Origin: Hydrogenispora ethanolica
GTDB taxonomy: Bacteria; Bacillota; UBA4882; UBA8346
Reading direction: 5' to 3'
Length of the DNA stretch: 64,000 bases
NCBI RefSeq assembly: GCF_004340685.1
Contig: NZ_SLUN01000006.1
Location: 1 to 64,000, forward strand
Shown here piece by piece: positions 53,575 to 60,871 of the stretch. The translations under genes were made by a program, and so were the position numbers. Each line of letters begins with the position of its first letter. Position 1 is the stretch's first letter. The notes beneath the pieces were generated by a model that was not told where the DNA came from, ran no database searches, and saw nothing but the letters and a program-made list of their open reading frames with translations.

Positions 53575-53650
53575 GGTCCCATCGTCTAGAGGCCTAGGAC
53601 ACCGCCCTTTCACGGCGGTGACAGGGGTTCGAATCCCCTTGGGACTACCA
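53575..53650 (+). tRNA. tRNA-Glu (TTC), probable integration site
   Basis: A 76-nt cloverleaf with encoded CCA. Acceptor GGTCCCA pairs with TGGGACT; the anticodon loop CTTTCAC between CCGCC and GGCGG gives TTC; T arm GGGGTTCGAATCCCC. Composition turns AT-rich immediately after it and a tyrosine recombinase gene begins 175 bp later, so its 3' end is the likely attachment core. Confidence 0.97.
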
Positions 53651-53661
53651 AAAGTGAGTTA

Positions 53662-53691
53662 AACAAGGTTTTTAATGAACCTTGTTTTTTT
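53662..53691 (+). terminator. terminator after the tRNAs
   Basis: AACAAGGTT pairs with AACCTTGTT across TTTAATG, followed by T-run. It ends the tRNA transcript at the very edge of the AT-rich region. Confidence 0.9.
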
Positions 53692-53693
53692 AT

Positions 53694-53788
53694 TTTCTAC
53701 GTGAAAAACGCGTAGAAATAGATAGGACGGTGACCTTAAATCCTTAAAATCGTGTCACCGTACGTAGAAAAACAAGCAGTACGGTAAC
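53694..53788. promoter_or_regulatory. repeat cluster between tRNA-Glu and the integrase (candidate arm sites)
   Basis: CGTAGAAA occurs at 53711-53718 and 53763-53770 and inverted (TTTCTACG) at 53694-53701. CGGTGAC (53728-53734) is mirrored by GTCACCG (53754-53760), and ACGGTAAC recurs at 53781. Such clusters beside a tyrosine recombinase often bind integrase arms or its repressor; this is inference. Confidence 0.5.
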
Positions 53789-53825
53789 CTCCAAGGAAAA
53801 TCCAATTTACAAAGGAGGAATTTTC

Positions 53826-54764
53826 TTGGAACGAGTAAGATCGATTAAACAAAAGAACTTAACATTTGAAGAGGTTTACGACAGATTCATTTTATTTAAA
53901 CAATCGCAAGGATTAGCTGATAGAACGATTAACGATTATCGGTATCATATTTCTAATCTATTTAAAACTAAAAACGTAGACCTTAAAGATATCGAAAATT
54001 TGAGATTTGAAATACAAAAATACTTTGTCAGCAGTTCAAAATTATCGGCTATAACTTTCAATAGCCGTAGAAAGTCGCTCAAGTGCTTTTTTTCTTGGTT
54101 ATTGGAGCAAGGCTATATTCTCGAAAATCCAATGGACGAAATTAAAAAACGAAAAGAAGATGAGCAACCAAGGGCCGTTAATGAAGTGACTTTACAAGAA
54201 CTTTTAAGGCTTCCTAACTTAAAAACGTTTGGTGGGCTCCGAGACTATTCTTTAATCATTTTCACAATGGATACAGGGATAAGACCATCAGAAGCTTTCG
54301 GTCTAACCATTAAAGAATTTAATTTAAAATCGTTTGAAGTACATATTCCGGCAGAGATAGCCAAGACGAGGATATCTCGAACTTTGCCGTTAAATGTAAC
54401 CACTGTTGATGTAGTTAAAAAACTACATTCGGTAAGGCATCCAAGTTGGAGAGATAATGTTCCGTTATTTTGTACAGAGGTGGGAACACCATTAACGCGT
54501 TTTTCTTGGAGCAGACGGCTTAGAAAATATAGCGAAAAACTTGGCGTATCTGTAACTCCATATTCGCTAAGACATTCTTTTGGAACCATATTCCTCAGAT
54601 TGGGCGGAAATGCGTTTAATCTTCAAAAACTCATGGGCCATACAACGTTAACAATGACACGCCGATATATCACTTTAACTGAGAAAGACCTTCATCAACA
54701 GCATTCTCTTGCTTCTCCAATTAATATTTTGGTTACTCGAAAAAATAGGGTTCGAAAAATATAA
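53826..54764 (+). CDS. tyrosine recombinase 1 (integrase)
   Basis: A 312-residue XerC/D-like recombinase. The N-terminal SAM-like core-binding domain (LADRTINDYRYHISNLF) precedes a catalytic domain with DTGIRPSE (Arg), AKTRISRTLP (region of the Lys), SLRHSF (HxxR), GHTT (His/Trp position) and RRYITL (nucleophile Tyr), so it looks active. Start TTG 53826 follows AAAGGAGG. Its position just after tRNA-Glu marks it as the element's integrase. It shares long motifs with recombinase 2 at 55779, pointing to paralogy. AT-rich codons unlike host neighbours. Confidence 0.93.
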   Translation: MERVRSIKQKNLTFEEVYDRFILFKQSQGLADRTINDYRYHISNLFKTKNVDLKDIENLRFEIQKYFVSSSKLSAITFNSRRKSLKCFFSWLLEQGYILENPMDEIKKRKEDEQPRAVNEVTLQELLRLPNLKTFGGLRDYSLIIFTMDTGIRPSEAFGLTIKEFNLKSFEVHIPAEIAKTRISRTLPLNVTTVDVVKKLHSVRHPSWRDNVPLFCTEVGTPLTRFSWSRRLRKYSEKLGVSVTPYSLRHSFGTIFLRLGGNAFNLQKLMGHTTLTMTRRYITLTEKDLHQQHSLASPINILVTRKNRVRKI

Positions 54765-54781
54765 AAATATTCTAGTAGATA

Positions 54782-54816
54782 GGGATCGGTCCGTGATAGG
54801 ATTGATCCTTTTTTAA
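54782..54816 (+). terminator. terminator after recombinase 1
   Basis: AGGGATC pairs with GATCCTT (one G-U) around a 17-nt loop, followed by TTTT, 17 bp after the stop. Confidence 0.65.
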
Positions 54817-54836
54817 ATGATTTTACAATAGAATGT

Positions 54837-54864
54837 TTGTTGAATAGAAAAATTATGATAAAAT
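54837..54864 (+). promoter_or_regulatory. promoter of the small acidic gene
   Basis: TTGTTG and TAAAAT with a 16-bp spacer, 33 bp before the start codon of the 44-residue gene. Confidence 0.55.
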
Positions 54865-54897
54865 GTAATCACTATGAAAATATTGGAGGTATATACT

Positions 54898-55032
54898 ATG
54901 TCTAAAAATAATACAAACGATAATATTGAATGGAAAATTGCTATTGGTGAAAGCATGCACGAAAAAGACACCAAAGATCTTGAGGACATACTACAACAAT
55001 TAGCCGATCAAGATGATGAGTCAGATGAGTGA
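54898..55032 (+). CDS. 44-residue acidic protein
   Basis: A short gene with its own promoter and a good ribosome site (TGGAGGT, 8 bp before ATG 54898). The product is acidic, with a hydrophilic start (MSKNNTNDN), IEWKIAIGESMHEKD, and a C terminus of Asp/Glu (DQDDESDE). No family recognised. Its last 25 bp overlap, tail to tail, the gene of the membrane protein on the other strand, so the two could influence each other through antisense transcription. The acidic small protein beside a membrane protein recalls antitoxin- or inhibitor-type partners, but there is no direct evidence. Confidence 0.65.
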   Translation: MSKNNTNDNIEWKIAIGESMHEKDTKDLEDILQQLADQDDESDE

Positions 55033-55691
55033 GTATTCTTATTTTTGATGTTTGCTTTTAATTTCTCAATATCTATTTTATACTCGGTAATAATAATATC
55101 ATTGTCTAAATTAACATAAGTTCCTTTAATCTCATTAAACAGTATTTTTTGCTTATTCCTTATTGAATCGAAATTTTTCCCACCAACTAACCAGAGTTCT
55201 TTAATCTCTCCGTTTGATATGCCGATTTTTTTAACTATACCACTCGCAATAATTTCCCTATTTTTTTCTATAGTTATTAATTGCCTTTCATTATTGTTGA
55301 ATAGTGATGATAATACAGATTCTGTTGGTGAAATCTTGTTTTTTCTTTCGGATTTACGAATGGAGTTTATGAATTCCACAGCTTTTGGAGATAAACGATA
55401 CCATAACCAAGCAACTAAAAAGCTGTTCAATAAAGTAATTCCAATATAAACCATAACAAAAGATATTGAAGAAAATCTTTTACTAATGTTAATTAATTCA
55501 TCATTATTAATTAGACCAAAAATAAATCCTAATAAGTAGTTGAGAAACAAGATAAAAATGTTATATATTAGAGATGTTATTAATACACCTTGTTCGCTTT
55601 CTTTTTTCATTTCATAAGTTAAACATTCAAAAACACTTCTTGCAATAAAACCAGGAATAATTAACAGAAGTAAAGCAATATAGTTTTCCAT
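55008..55691 (-). CDS. membrane protein, possibly DUF6338-like
   Basis: A 227-residue protein with an N-terminal helix (MENYIALLLLIIPGFIARSV), two more (LITSLIYNIFILFLNYLLGFIF; ISFVMVYIGITLLNSFLVAWLWY), and a cytoplasmic C-terminal half. The latter has GIVKKIGISNGEIKELWLVG and WLWYRL-type segments that resemble the DUF6338 family found on phages and mobile elements; function unknown. ATG 55691 is preceded by AAGGTG. It converges with the 44-residue acidic gene, overlapping 25 bp at the 3' ends. Resemblance is from memory and should be treated as tentative. Confidence 0.65.
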   Translation of the reverse strand: MENYIALLLLIIPGFIARSVFECLTYEMKKESEQGVLITSLIYNIFILFLNYLLGFIFGLINNDELINISKRFSSISFVMVYIGITLLNSFLVAWLWYRLSPKAVEFINSIRKSERKNKISPTESVLSSLFNNNERQLITIEKNREIIASGIVKKIGISNGEIKELWLVGGKNFDSIRNKQKILFNEIKGTYVNLDNDIIITEYKIDIEKLKANIKNKNTHSSDSSS

Positions 55692-55778
55692 CTTTACACC
55701 TTACCTTAAGTAAATTAAACTACCATGTAGATTTTACTTTACCATATTTTACATACGATTTAGAAAAAATTTTATTCC

Positions 55779-56663
55779 CTAAATCACTTTATCCAACGGT
55801 GAAGTCAAAGCATGAACTTCCTTTAAGTCTGACGTAGCTAAACTAATGTATATTTTGGTAGTATTCAAATTCGTATGTCCGAGCATTGACTGAACATGAA
55901 AAGCATTAGCGTTATTACGAATCATTGCTATAGCAGCGGAGTGACGGATCATATAAGGAGTAATTTTGACTCCAATAAGATTGGAATAAATCATAAGCCT
56001 TCTACGCCATGAAAACCGATTCAAAGGCGTTTTATTTTTATTCGAGAAAAACGGTATATTTTCGTCCCAATTATCATCTAACTGGTATTGATGTAACTGT
56101 TCAATTAACGGAACTAACTTTTCATTAAAGGGCAAAGTTCTTGATATTCTAGTTTTCGCAATATTAGCTGGTATAGTTAATTCATTTTTTTCTAAGTCAA
56201 AACATGAATAAGGCAGCAATTCCATTTCTGAAGGTCGAATTCCAGTATCGTAACTTAGAGCAATACAAATATAGTCTCTTAAACCTTCATAAGTTGAACA
56301 ATTACAAGCCTTGAGTATCATTGTAATAACATCCGATGAGGTATGTCTCGGCGTTCTATCTTCTCTTGCTTTTTTAATCGATTTCGTTGGGCTTTTTTCT
56401 ATGATTTCTTCAGAAACAAGCCAATTGAAAAACGTATTTAGATTTTTTCTTCTAGTATTGAAGGTTACCGGACTAATGTTGTCGTTATCCGCAAAATATT
56501 CAATCACGAGTTTCCTTAAGAACCGAAAATCATGAAAATCAACACTCTTACCCTTGAAGAGGTTAGTAACATGATATTGAGCATCGCTGATAGTTCTCGG
56601 GGCTAACTTTAAGGATTTTTTGTGTTTTAAATAAAGATTTAAATATTCCTCCCATTGTTCCAT
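55779..56663 (-). CDS. tyrosine recombinase 2
   Basis: A 294-residue recombinase paralogous to recombinase 1. Shared stretches include FNTRRKxL/FNSRRKSL, GLRDY, DTGIRPSE, AKTRISRTLP and RFSW-RRRL. Catalytic Arg (GIRPSE), HxxR (MIRHSA), GHTN and Tyr (KIYISL) are present, so it may be active. ATG 56663 has AAGGAA upstream at a long spacing; TTG 56672 is the alternative. It faces recombinase 1 across the acidic/membrane gene pair, as if bracketing a cassette. Confidence 0.9.
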   Translation of the reverse strand: MEQWEEYLNLYLKHKKSLKLAPRTISDAQYHVTNLFKGKSVDFHDFRFLRKLVIEYFADNDNISPVTFNTRRKNLNTFFNWLVSEEIIEKSPTKSIKKAREDRTPRHTSSDVITMILKACNCSTYEGLRDYICIALSYDTGIRPSEMELLPYSCFDLEKNELTIPANIAKTRISRTLPFNEKLVPLIEQLHQYQLDDNWDENIPFFSNKNKTPLNRFSWRRRLMIYSNLIGVKITPYMIRHSAAIAMIRNNANAFHVQSMLGHTNLNTTKIYISLATSDLKEVHALTSPLDKVI

Positions 56664-56769
56664 ATAAAACAATTCCTTCCTTCCTCATTATCCTCCAAAA
56701 ATTGATAGCAATAGAGGAGAGCTATCAAAGCCTCTCCTCTTTGGATAGATATTTAATTTTAACTCGCGT

Positions 56770-57159
56770 TTAAATCACAAAATACTTTGGTTTACCAGTT
56801 TCAATTGCTGGTATTCCATATTTTAATTCGTTAATTCTATCCAAAACTAACTGTGTATTATCGTCATTTTCAGCATCAATGCAAAGCTGCATTGCACTTT
56901 TAAGAAACTTGATATCCGTAATTTTTTCTAATTCCTTCTTCAACTTTTTTGGGTGAAGTTTAGCAAACTGCTTAATTCTTGCTTCTTGTTGAATGTTTAA
57001 CGCATTCATTTCATCTTGAGTCAATACTTCTAACCTTTCATCATTTTCTACCAAATCTTTAAATTTATCTTCAATAGATGTATAAGTTTCGCCTGGATAG
57101 ATTATCTTTCCATATTTCGGCGATTCAATAATTCCCGGTTTTAATCGTACATAGATCAT
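56770..57159 (-). CDS. hypothetical protein of the mobile region
   Basis: A 129-residue soluble protein of unknown function. It opens with IYVRLKPGIIESPKYGKIIYPGE, a short beta-rich segment like phage structural or head-tail accessory proteins, then a charged helical region (QEARIKQFAKLHPKKLKKELEKI). ATG 57159 overlaps the stop of the upstream gene by the ATGA arrangement, so it is made with the nuclease-like protein. The phage resemblance is weak; no firm family. Confidence 0.6.
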   Translation of the reverse strand: MIYVRLKPGIIESPKYGKIIYPGETYTSIEDKFKDLVENDERLEVLTQDEMNALNIQQEARIKQFAKLHPKKLKKELEKITDIKFLKSAMQLCIDAENDDNTQLVLDRINELKYGIPAIETGKPKYFVI

Positions 57160-57710
57160 ATTTTTTTATCTCCTTTTAATTTCTTTAATTTATTAATCTC
57201 TATACAATACATAGGCCAATGGCAATAGTCTTTTGCGCCTGCTTCGTAAAATGTTGCTATATTAGGAACTTCATCATATTCGGTATAACCAGCAAAATAA
57301 ACTTGATTTGTGTTTGGATTATATAAGAGGAACCAGTACTGTTCGATTCCTTTTTCTTTATCCTCTTTGTAATCTTTATAATTTAAATTGAGTTTCCAAT
57401 TTTCATTTGGAATCCCGGATTTAAAGATTTGTAGCTTTACATTACATTTTTTGCCCTGAATAACCATATCTCCATCATCACCGGTAGTATCATCCTGTAA
57501 ATCATTATTGAGATAGTAGAAGTCAATAGCTTTTTCTTTTAAGTATTCACACAACCACAATTCGCCAATGTTACCGTAATAATAGGTTGTGTTTGCTTTA
57601 TTTAAAACTGTACTTTTTTGTGTATTGAAGCCGCTATAAATCTTCTTTAGTTCATTTGCCTTTTTTCTTGTTAATAAACAAATTTCTTCGCTAACTATAT
57701 ATGAATCCAA
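57156..57710 (-). CDS. putative PD-(D/E)XK nuclease-like protein
   Basis: A 184-residue soluble protein. GNIGELWLCEYLKEK supplies a Glu-bearing helix, and DDGDMVIQGKKCNVKLQIF places an Asp and a Lys on adjacent strands, as in PD-(D/E)XK nucleases. The Asp...(N)VK spacing is right, but the usual Glu before Lys is Asn, so activity is uncertain. The rest is aromatic-rich (NWKLNLNYKDYKEDKEKG). The start appears to be TTG 57710, with AAAGGTG 12 bp upstream, lying in a conspicuous dyad (57715-57766). Translationally coupled to the downstream gene through ATGA. Confidence 0.55.
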   Translation of the reverse strand: MDSYIVSEEICLLTRKKANELKKIYSGFNTQKSTVLNKANTTYYYGNIGELWLCEYLKEKAIDFYYLNNDLQDDTTGDDGDMVIQGKKCNVKLQIFKSGIPNENWKLNLNYKDYKEDKEKGIEQYWFLLYNPNTNQVYFAGYTEYDEVPNIATFYEAGAKDYCHWPMYCIEINKLKKLKGDKKI

Positions 57711-57714
57711 GTGA

Positions 57715-57766
57715 GATCAAACACCTTTCGCAATATTGCGAACAGGTGCAACCTTTAAGGTTGATC
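57715..57766. promoter_or_regulatory. nested dyad upstream of the nuclease-like gene
   Basis: Nested symmetric parts: GATCAA (57715) with TTGATC (57761), CACCT with AGGTG, the 14-bp palindrome TCGCAATATTGCGA at the centre, and a separate palindrome CAACCTTTAAGGTTG. It overlaps the presumed ribosome site. Operator, RNA switch or recombination site are all possible. Confidence 0.55.
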
Positions 57767-57854
57767 CAATTTAAAAGTTACTCATCTCATTCCCACCAAC
57801 GTCCGTCTATCTTTCCTTTATTATCCCTAATTATTAAAAATAAGACGGAAGATG

Positions 57855-57998
57855 TCAATCTCCGCTGTATTCATAATTATCAATACTGTTTGTTGAAAAT
57901 TTTTCAAACTGATCAAAAAATTGACTACACTTACATAAATTAATCAATTTTTTATCATATAAACTATAATAATCTTCATCATCTTCAAATTTGTACAC
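57855..57998 (-). CDS. 47-residue acidic mini-protein
   Basis: GTG 57998 starts a 47-residue acidic, aromatic peptide (MYKFEDDEDYYSLYDKKL). AAGGAAG lies about 10 bp upstream. It overlaps the end of the RHH-like gene by 14 bp in another frame, giving an operon of two mini genes. No family recognised. Cys in LCKCSQFF form a CxC pair. Confidence is moderate because the gene is short. Confidence 0.5.
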   Translation of the reverse strand: MYKFEDDEDYYSLYDKKLINLCKCSQFFDQFEKFSTNSIDNYEYSGD

Positions 57999-58146
57999 TT
58001 AAGTCACTTCCTTTCTGGCATTGTCTTAAAATTTGGCGAATCGTTACGGATCGCTCGCGAGTAGGTATTGAATTTAGCCAAGTGAGCAGTTTGTGATCCC
58101 CGATTGGGTCAATAGAAAATGTTATGTTCTGGAATTGTCTTGACAT
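57985..58146 (-). CDS. small ribbon-helix-helix-like protein (ParR/CopG type)
   Basis: A 53-residue protein: a strand (FQNITFSID), then helix HKLLTWLNSI, a turn with PTRERS, and helix VTIRQILRQC. The order matches ribbon-helix-helix DNA-binding proteins of plasmid ParR/StbB type, which bind iterated operators; no ParM-like ATPase is nearby. ATG 58146 has a strong AAAGGAGGTG upstream. The promoter region contains the palindrome ATTACTCAGTAAT, a candidate autoregulatory operator. It is followed by an overlapping 47-residue gene. Confidence 0.55.
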   Translation of the reverse strand: MSRQFQNITFSIDPIGDHKLLTWLNSIPTRERSVTIRQILRQCQKGSDLSVQI

Positions 58147-58194
58147 TTTTCCACCTCCTTTCATTACTGAGTAATGATAAAAAAACCAAAAATA

Positions 58195-58236
58195 AATAGC
58201 GATCTCGTTTTGATACAATCTCCTGAGATCGCTATT
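58195..58236 (-). terminator. terminator upstream of the RHH-like gene
   Basis: AATAGCGATCTC and GAGATCGCTATT form a 12-bp perfect stem; the minus strand continues with a T-rich run. It ends transcripts from the right (recombinase 3), or acts as an attenuator before the RHH-like gene. Confidence 0.75.
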
Positions 58237-58675
58237 CGGTTTGTGTAAAAAAAATGAGGAATCTCAAATGATTCCCATTAGGTAATAAGAAATTGGACTT
58301 TGGAGGATGTGGTTAACAGAAATCAAAGCAATGCTATTGGATGTAGCTAGTCCCATCCAAATATTATTAGGGAAAAATTGATTATTTATCTTTTCATCTT
58401 TAATACCATTTTCAAAGGAAAAATTTGACGATAATCATAAAATTTTTTTAGATTAATATTTGGGAACTTAAAAAACGTTTATGGCTGTTATAGGTTCTGA
58501 GAGATGGGTGCTTTGATTTAAAAGTACCCCCGGTATAGTTGAGGTCAGAATGAGAGAGTGGAAGACCTTGAGCTGTTTGGGAGAAGAAAGGTATCTATGA
58601 TTAAACATACCCCCATACTAAAGAACCGGCTAAATAAAGTTTTTACAAGGTTTTAATGAATAGTCATCTACAAAA
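58237..58675. other. AT-rich gap between the RHH-like gene and recombinase 3
   Basis: No gene. The stretch near 58545-58577 (AGAGTGGAAGACCTTGAGCTG-like) resembles a part of the host 23S-5S spacer. CCCCCGGTAT and ACCCCCATA are short GC islands. Confidence 0.35.
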
Positions 58676-59221
58676 TTATAGGAAGAAATCCTTCATAGAT
58701 TCATCCATCATGTCTTGATCAATACCAATATATCGAAGTGTTACCGATGGAGCAGAATGGTTAAACAATTTTTGCAGTAAGGCAACGTCATTATGCTTTT
58801 GGTAATGCCAATAACCAAAGGTTTTTCGAAGTGTGTGTGTACCTATTTCACTTAATCCTAAAGATGCTGCTGCATCATTGAGAATCCGGTATGCTTGAAC
58901 TCTTGAAATAGGTTTATTTTCACCCTTTTGACTTATAAAAAGATATGCATTTTCATCCGCATCATTTATATAATTGTCAATTTCAGCTTTTAATCTTGGA
59001 TTTATTAAAGCACGTTTTTCTTTATTAGTTTTTTGCTCTCGAATGCAAATATGGGTTTTGTTTCTGACATCTTGGACAGTAAGATTAAGAATATCGCTGA
59101 TTCGAAAGCCAGTATTAATTCCAAGCACAAAAAGTAAATAATCACGCATTGAATTTCCGCGTAAGATACTTTTTAATTCTTCAATTTTGCTCATGTCTTT
59201 AATAGGTTGTACAATTTCCAT
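58676..59221 (-). CDS. tyrosine recombinase 3 (short, catalytic domain only)
   Basis: A 181-residue recombinase made almost only of the catalytic domain: GFRISDIL (Arg), QKTNKEKRALI (Lys region), HTLRKTFGYWHYQ (HxxR), NHSAPSVTLRYIGI (His and Tyr). It has no full core-binding domain. It is unlike the two paralogous recombinases and resembles short integrases of Bacillota plasmids and phages that resolve dimers. ATG 59221 follows AAAGGAG. It lies between the RHH-like genes and the sigma-helicase operon, on the opposite strand to the latter. Confidence 0.87.
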   Translation of the reverse strand: MEIVQPIKDMSKIEELKSILRGNSMRDYLLFVLGINTGFRISDILNLTVQDVRNKTHICIREQKTNKEKRALINPRLKAEIDNYINDADENAYLFISQKGENKPISRVQAYRILNDAAASLGLSEIGTHTLRKTFGYWHYQKHNDVALLQKLFNHSAPSVTLRYIGIDQDMMDESMKDFFL

Positions 59222-59655
59222 TAAGATCACTCCTTTAATATCTAAATTATACCACAATAAATGTACGATATCAATACATTGAGATACATTATGTGAGCGG
59301 TAATTATCATTCAAATGAATAAAATTAGATTTACCAGGTAGTCTTTTAAAAAATAAATGTAACTAAATATCTATTGTGATACATTTCAATAATTAAAGAG
59401 GAAAACCCATATAAATGGGATAAATTTTTATTCATTATTATCGAATAATTATCGAAATTGGCATCAACGATCAGTAAGGTAAAGCTGCTTGTAAAAGCAA
59501 ATTTTAACTTTCAAAATTTAATAATTTTAGGTAACAAGGGACAGAAAGCTAAACACATTTATTTAATATAGCTAACTATTAATATTATATATGAATATAA
59601 ATATTTAATTATATACTATAATAATATAATTGTCAATGAATTTTCTATATTTTTC
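59222..59655. other. AT-rich intergenic region
   Basis: No gene. The sequence is extremely AT-rich near 59570-59635 (TTAATATTATATATGAATA), includes a direct repeat ATTATCGAA (near 59439 and 59451) and repeated GATACATT boxes on either side (59287-59390). It would suit a promoter/operator region or a replication origin; no origin protein is certain. Confidence 0.35.
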
Positions 59656-59684
59656 TTGACTTTTTTAAAATTCTGTGATATAAT
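59656..59684 (+). promoter_or_regulatory. strong promoter of the sigma-helicase leader
   Basis: TTGACT and a perfect TATAAT are separated by 17 bp. Transcription should begin near 59692, a few bases before a terminator-like hairpin. Confidence 0.85.
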
Positions 59685-59703
59685 GTCATCAGTGGTAAAA
59701 AAC

Positions 59704-59755
59704 ACCGACAAATCCAACCGCATTTGGTTGGTTGTCGGTTTTCGTTTTCTTTTGG
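59704..59755 (+). promoter_or_regulatory. short leader hairpin with U-rich tail (attenuator or small RNA)
   Basis: ACCGACAAatCCAACC pairs with GGTTGGTTGTCGGT (a 2-base bulge), followed by TTTTCGTTTTCTTTT. A transcript from the promoter at 59656-59684 would end after about 60 nt unless it reads through into the sigma-like gene 215 bp later. No matching antiterminator was seen, so either a small RNA or a protein-controlled attenuator is possible. Confidence 0.6.
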
Positions 59756-59971
59756 GGAGTAATATTCTTTACATAGCAGAATTAACCCTGAGAGAAATTA
59801 CGATTTACCAAAATAGCTATCAGAAAGGAGGGCGACTTTTACCCAATCAGACTTACTTTTATTGTCCTGATCGGGTCTAACTTGATAGTTTTAATCATTC
59901 CGATAAGAAGGGTTTTGTCGGCTAGGATTTTCTATTGCCAAAAATAAGGGAGAAAAATTTGGAGGAATAAT

Positions 59972-60871
59972 ATGGAGAAAATTGAGAAGCATCGGTTGGG
60001 CTATTATTTATACAAATATGTTCGGGAACATGATTATGATGTACTTGACTATATCATTTATTCAAGGCAAGCAAAGGCGCAGATTGGGAATATAAAACGA
60101 AAGTTTACTTATAATCAGGAAGAGATTGAAGATATATGTATTAGTAAATTAAAAATACTTATTGAAGAGTACAAATATCCACATGAAAATTGGGATTTCG
60201 AAGAGGCAGAAAAGATTTTTTGTGGGTATATTAGAAAATTTCTTTGGTCTGCGGTTAACAAAGTAATGCGTATAGAACATAACAGTCATGAATATATAAT
60301 ACACCAGAAGAATGATGATGAAGATATAGTTAACTTTTTTGATTGTCTTTCTGATAATAAAGATTTTGCAGAAAAACATGCTATTCGTGAACTTATCATC
60401 AATATATTAAAACAATTACCATGGAATGAACGGTTTGTAATTTTCTATTATTTCATAGTTGGTGAAACAGAGCAAGAAATAGCTGAAAAGCTTAAATATA
60501 TAACTAAAGACAGACCTAATCCAAAAAAGAGAGTCACTACTGTTTCTGCCGTTTGTAAAATTAAGAATAGAGCGATCGATAAATTACGGTTAATTGTAAC
60601 TAAGGAGTTGAGTATAGGGGATTTTGGACAATTATTCAATTCTCAAGAGATTGTTCCTTTATACCTGCAAGAAGCTAATAAACGTATAGAAGAACTTCAA
60701 GTTAAAAAAACCACAAAAAAGAATGTAGAAGCAAAGCGTATTGCAAGAACCGAAGAAAAGCAAATTGAAGATGGATGGGATGATACTGAAGAAAAACTAG
60801 AAGATTATGGTTTCCATGTTGTTGGACAATCAGTCTCTACTCAACATAATGATTGGTGGACAATGGCATGA
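59972..60871 (+). CDS. sigma-70-like factor of the mobile element
   Basis: A 299-residue protein with sigma-factor architecture. The N-terminal half resembles region 2 (EEIEDICISKLKILIEEY ... FCGYIRKFLWSAVNKVMRI); the middle resembles region 4, a helix-turn-helix: LKQLPWNERFVIFYYFIVG then ETEQEIAEKLKYI ... AVCKIKNRAIDKLR, the pattern of ECF-type sigma factors. A charged C-terminal tail (VEAKRIARTEEKQIEDG) is unusual. It may direct RNA polymerase to element promoters. ATG 59972 follows GGAGGAATA. It is followed by the helicase through an ATGA overlap. Confidence 0.7.
   Translation: MEKIEKHRLGYYLYKYVREHDYDVLDYIIYSRQAKAQIGNIKRKFTYNQEEIEDICISKLKILIEEYKYPHENWDFEEAEKIFCGYIRKFLWSAVNKVMRIEHNSHEYIIHQKNDDEDIVNFFDCLSDNKDFAEKHAIRELIINILKQLPWNERFVIFYYFIVGETEQEIAEKLKYITKDRPNPKKRVTTVSAVCKIKNRAIDKLRLIVTKELSIGDFGQLFNSQEIVPLYLQEANKRIEELQVKKTTKKNVEAKRIARTEEKQIEDGWDDTEEKLEDYGFHVVGQSVSTQHNDWWTMA

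Noticed and set aside
58305-58385. 24-codon plus-strand gene in the AT-rich gap
   Set aside because: GGAGG directly abuts the ATG with no spacing, and the peptide has no features.
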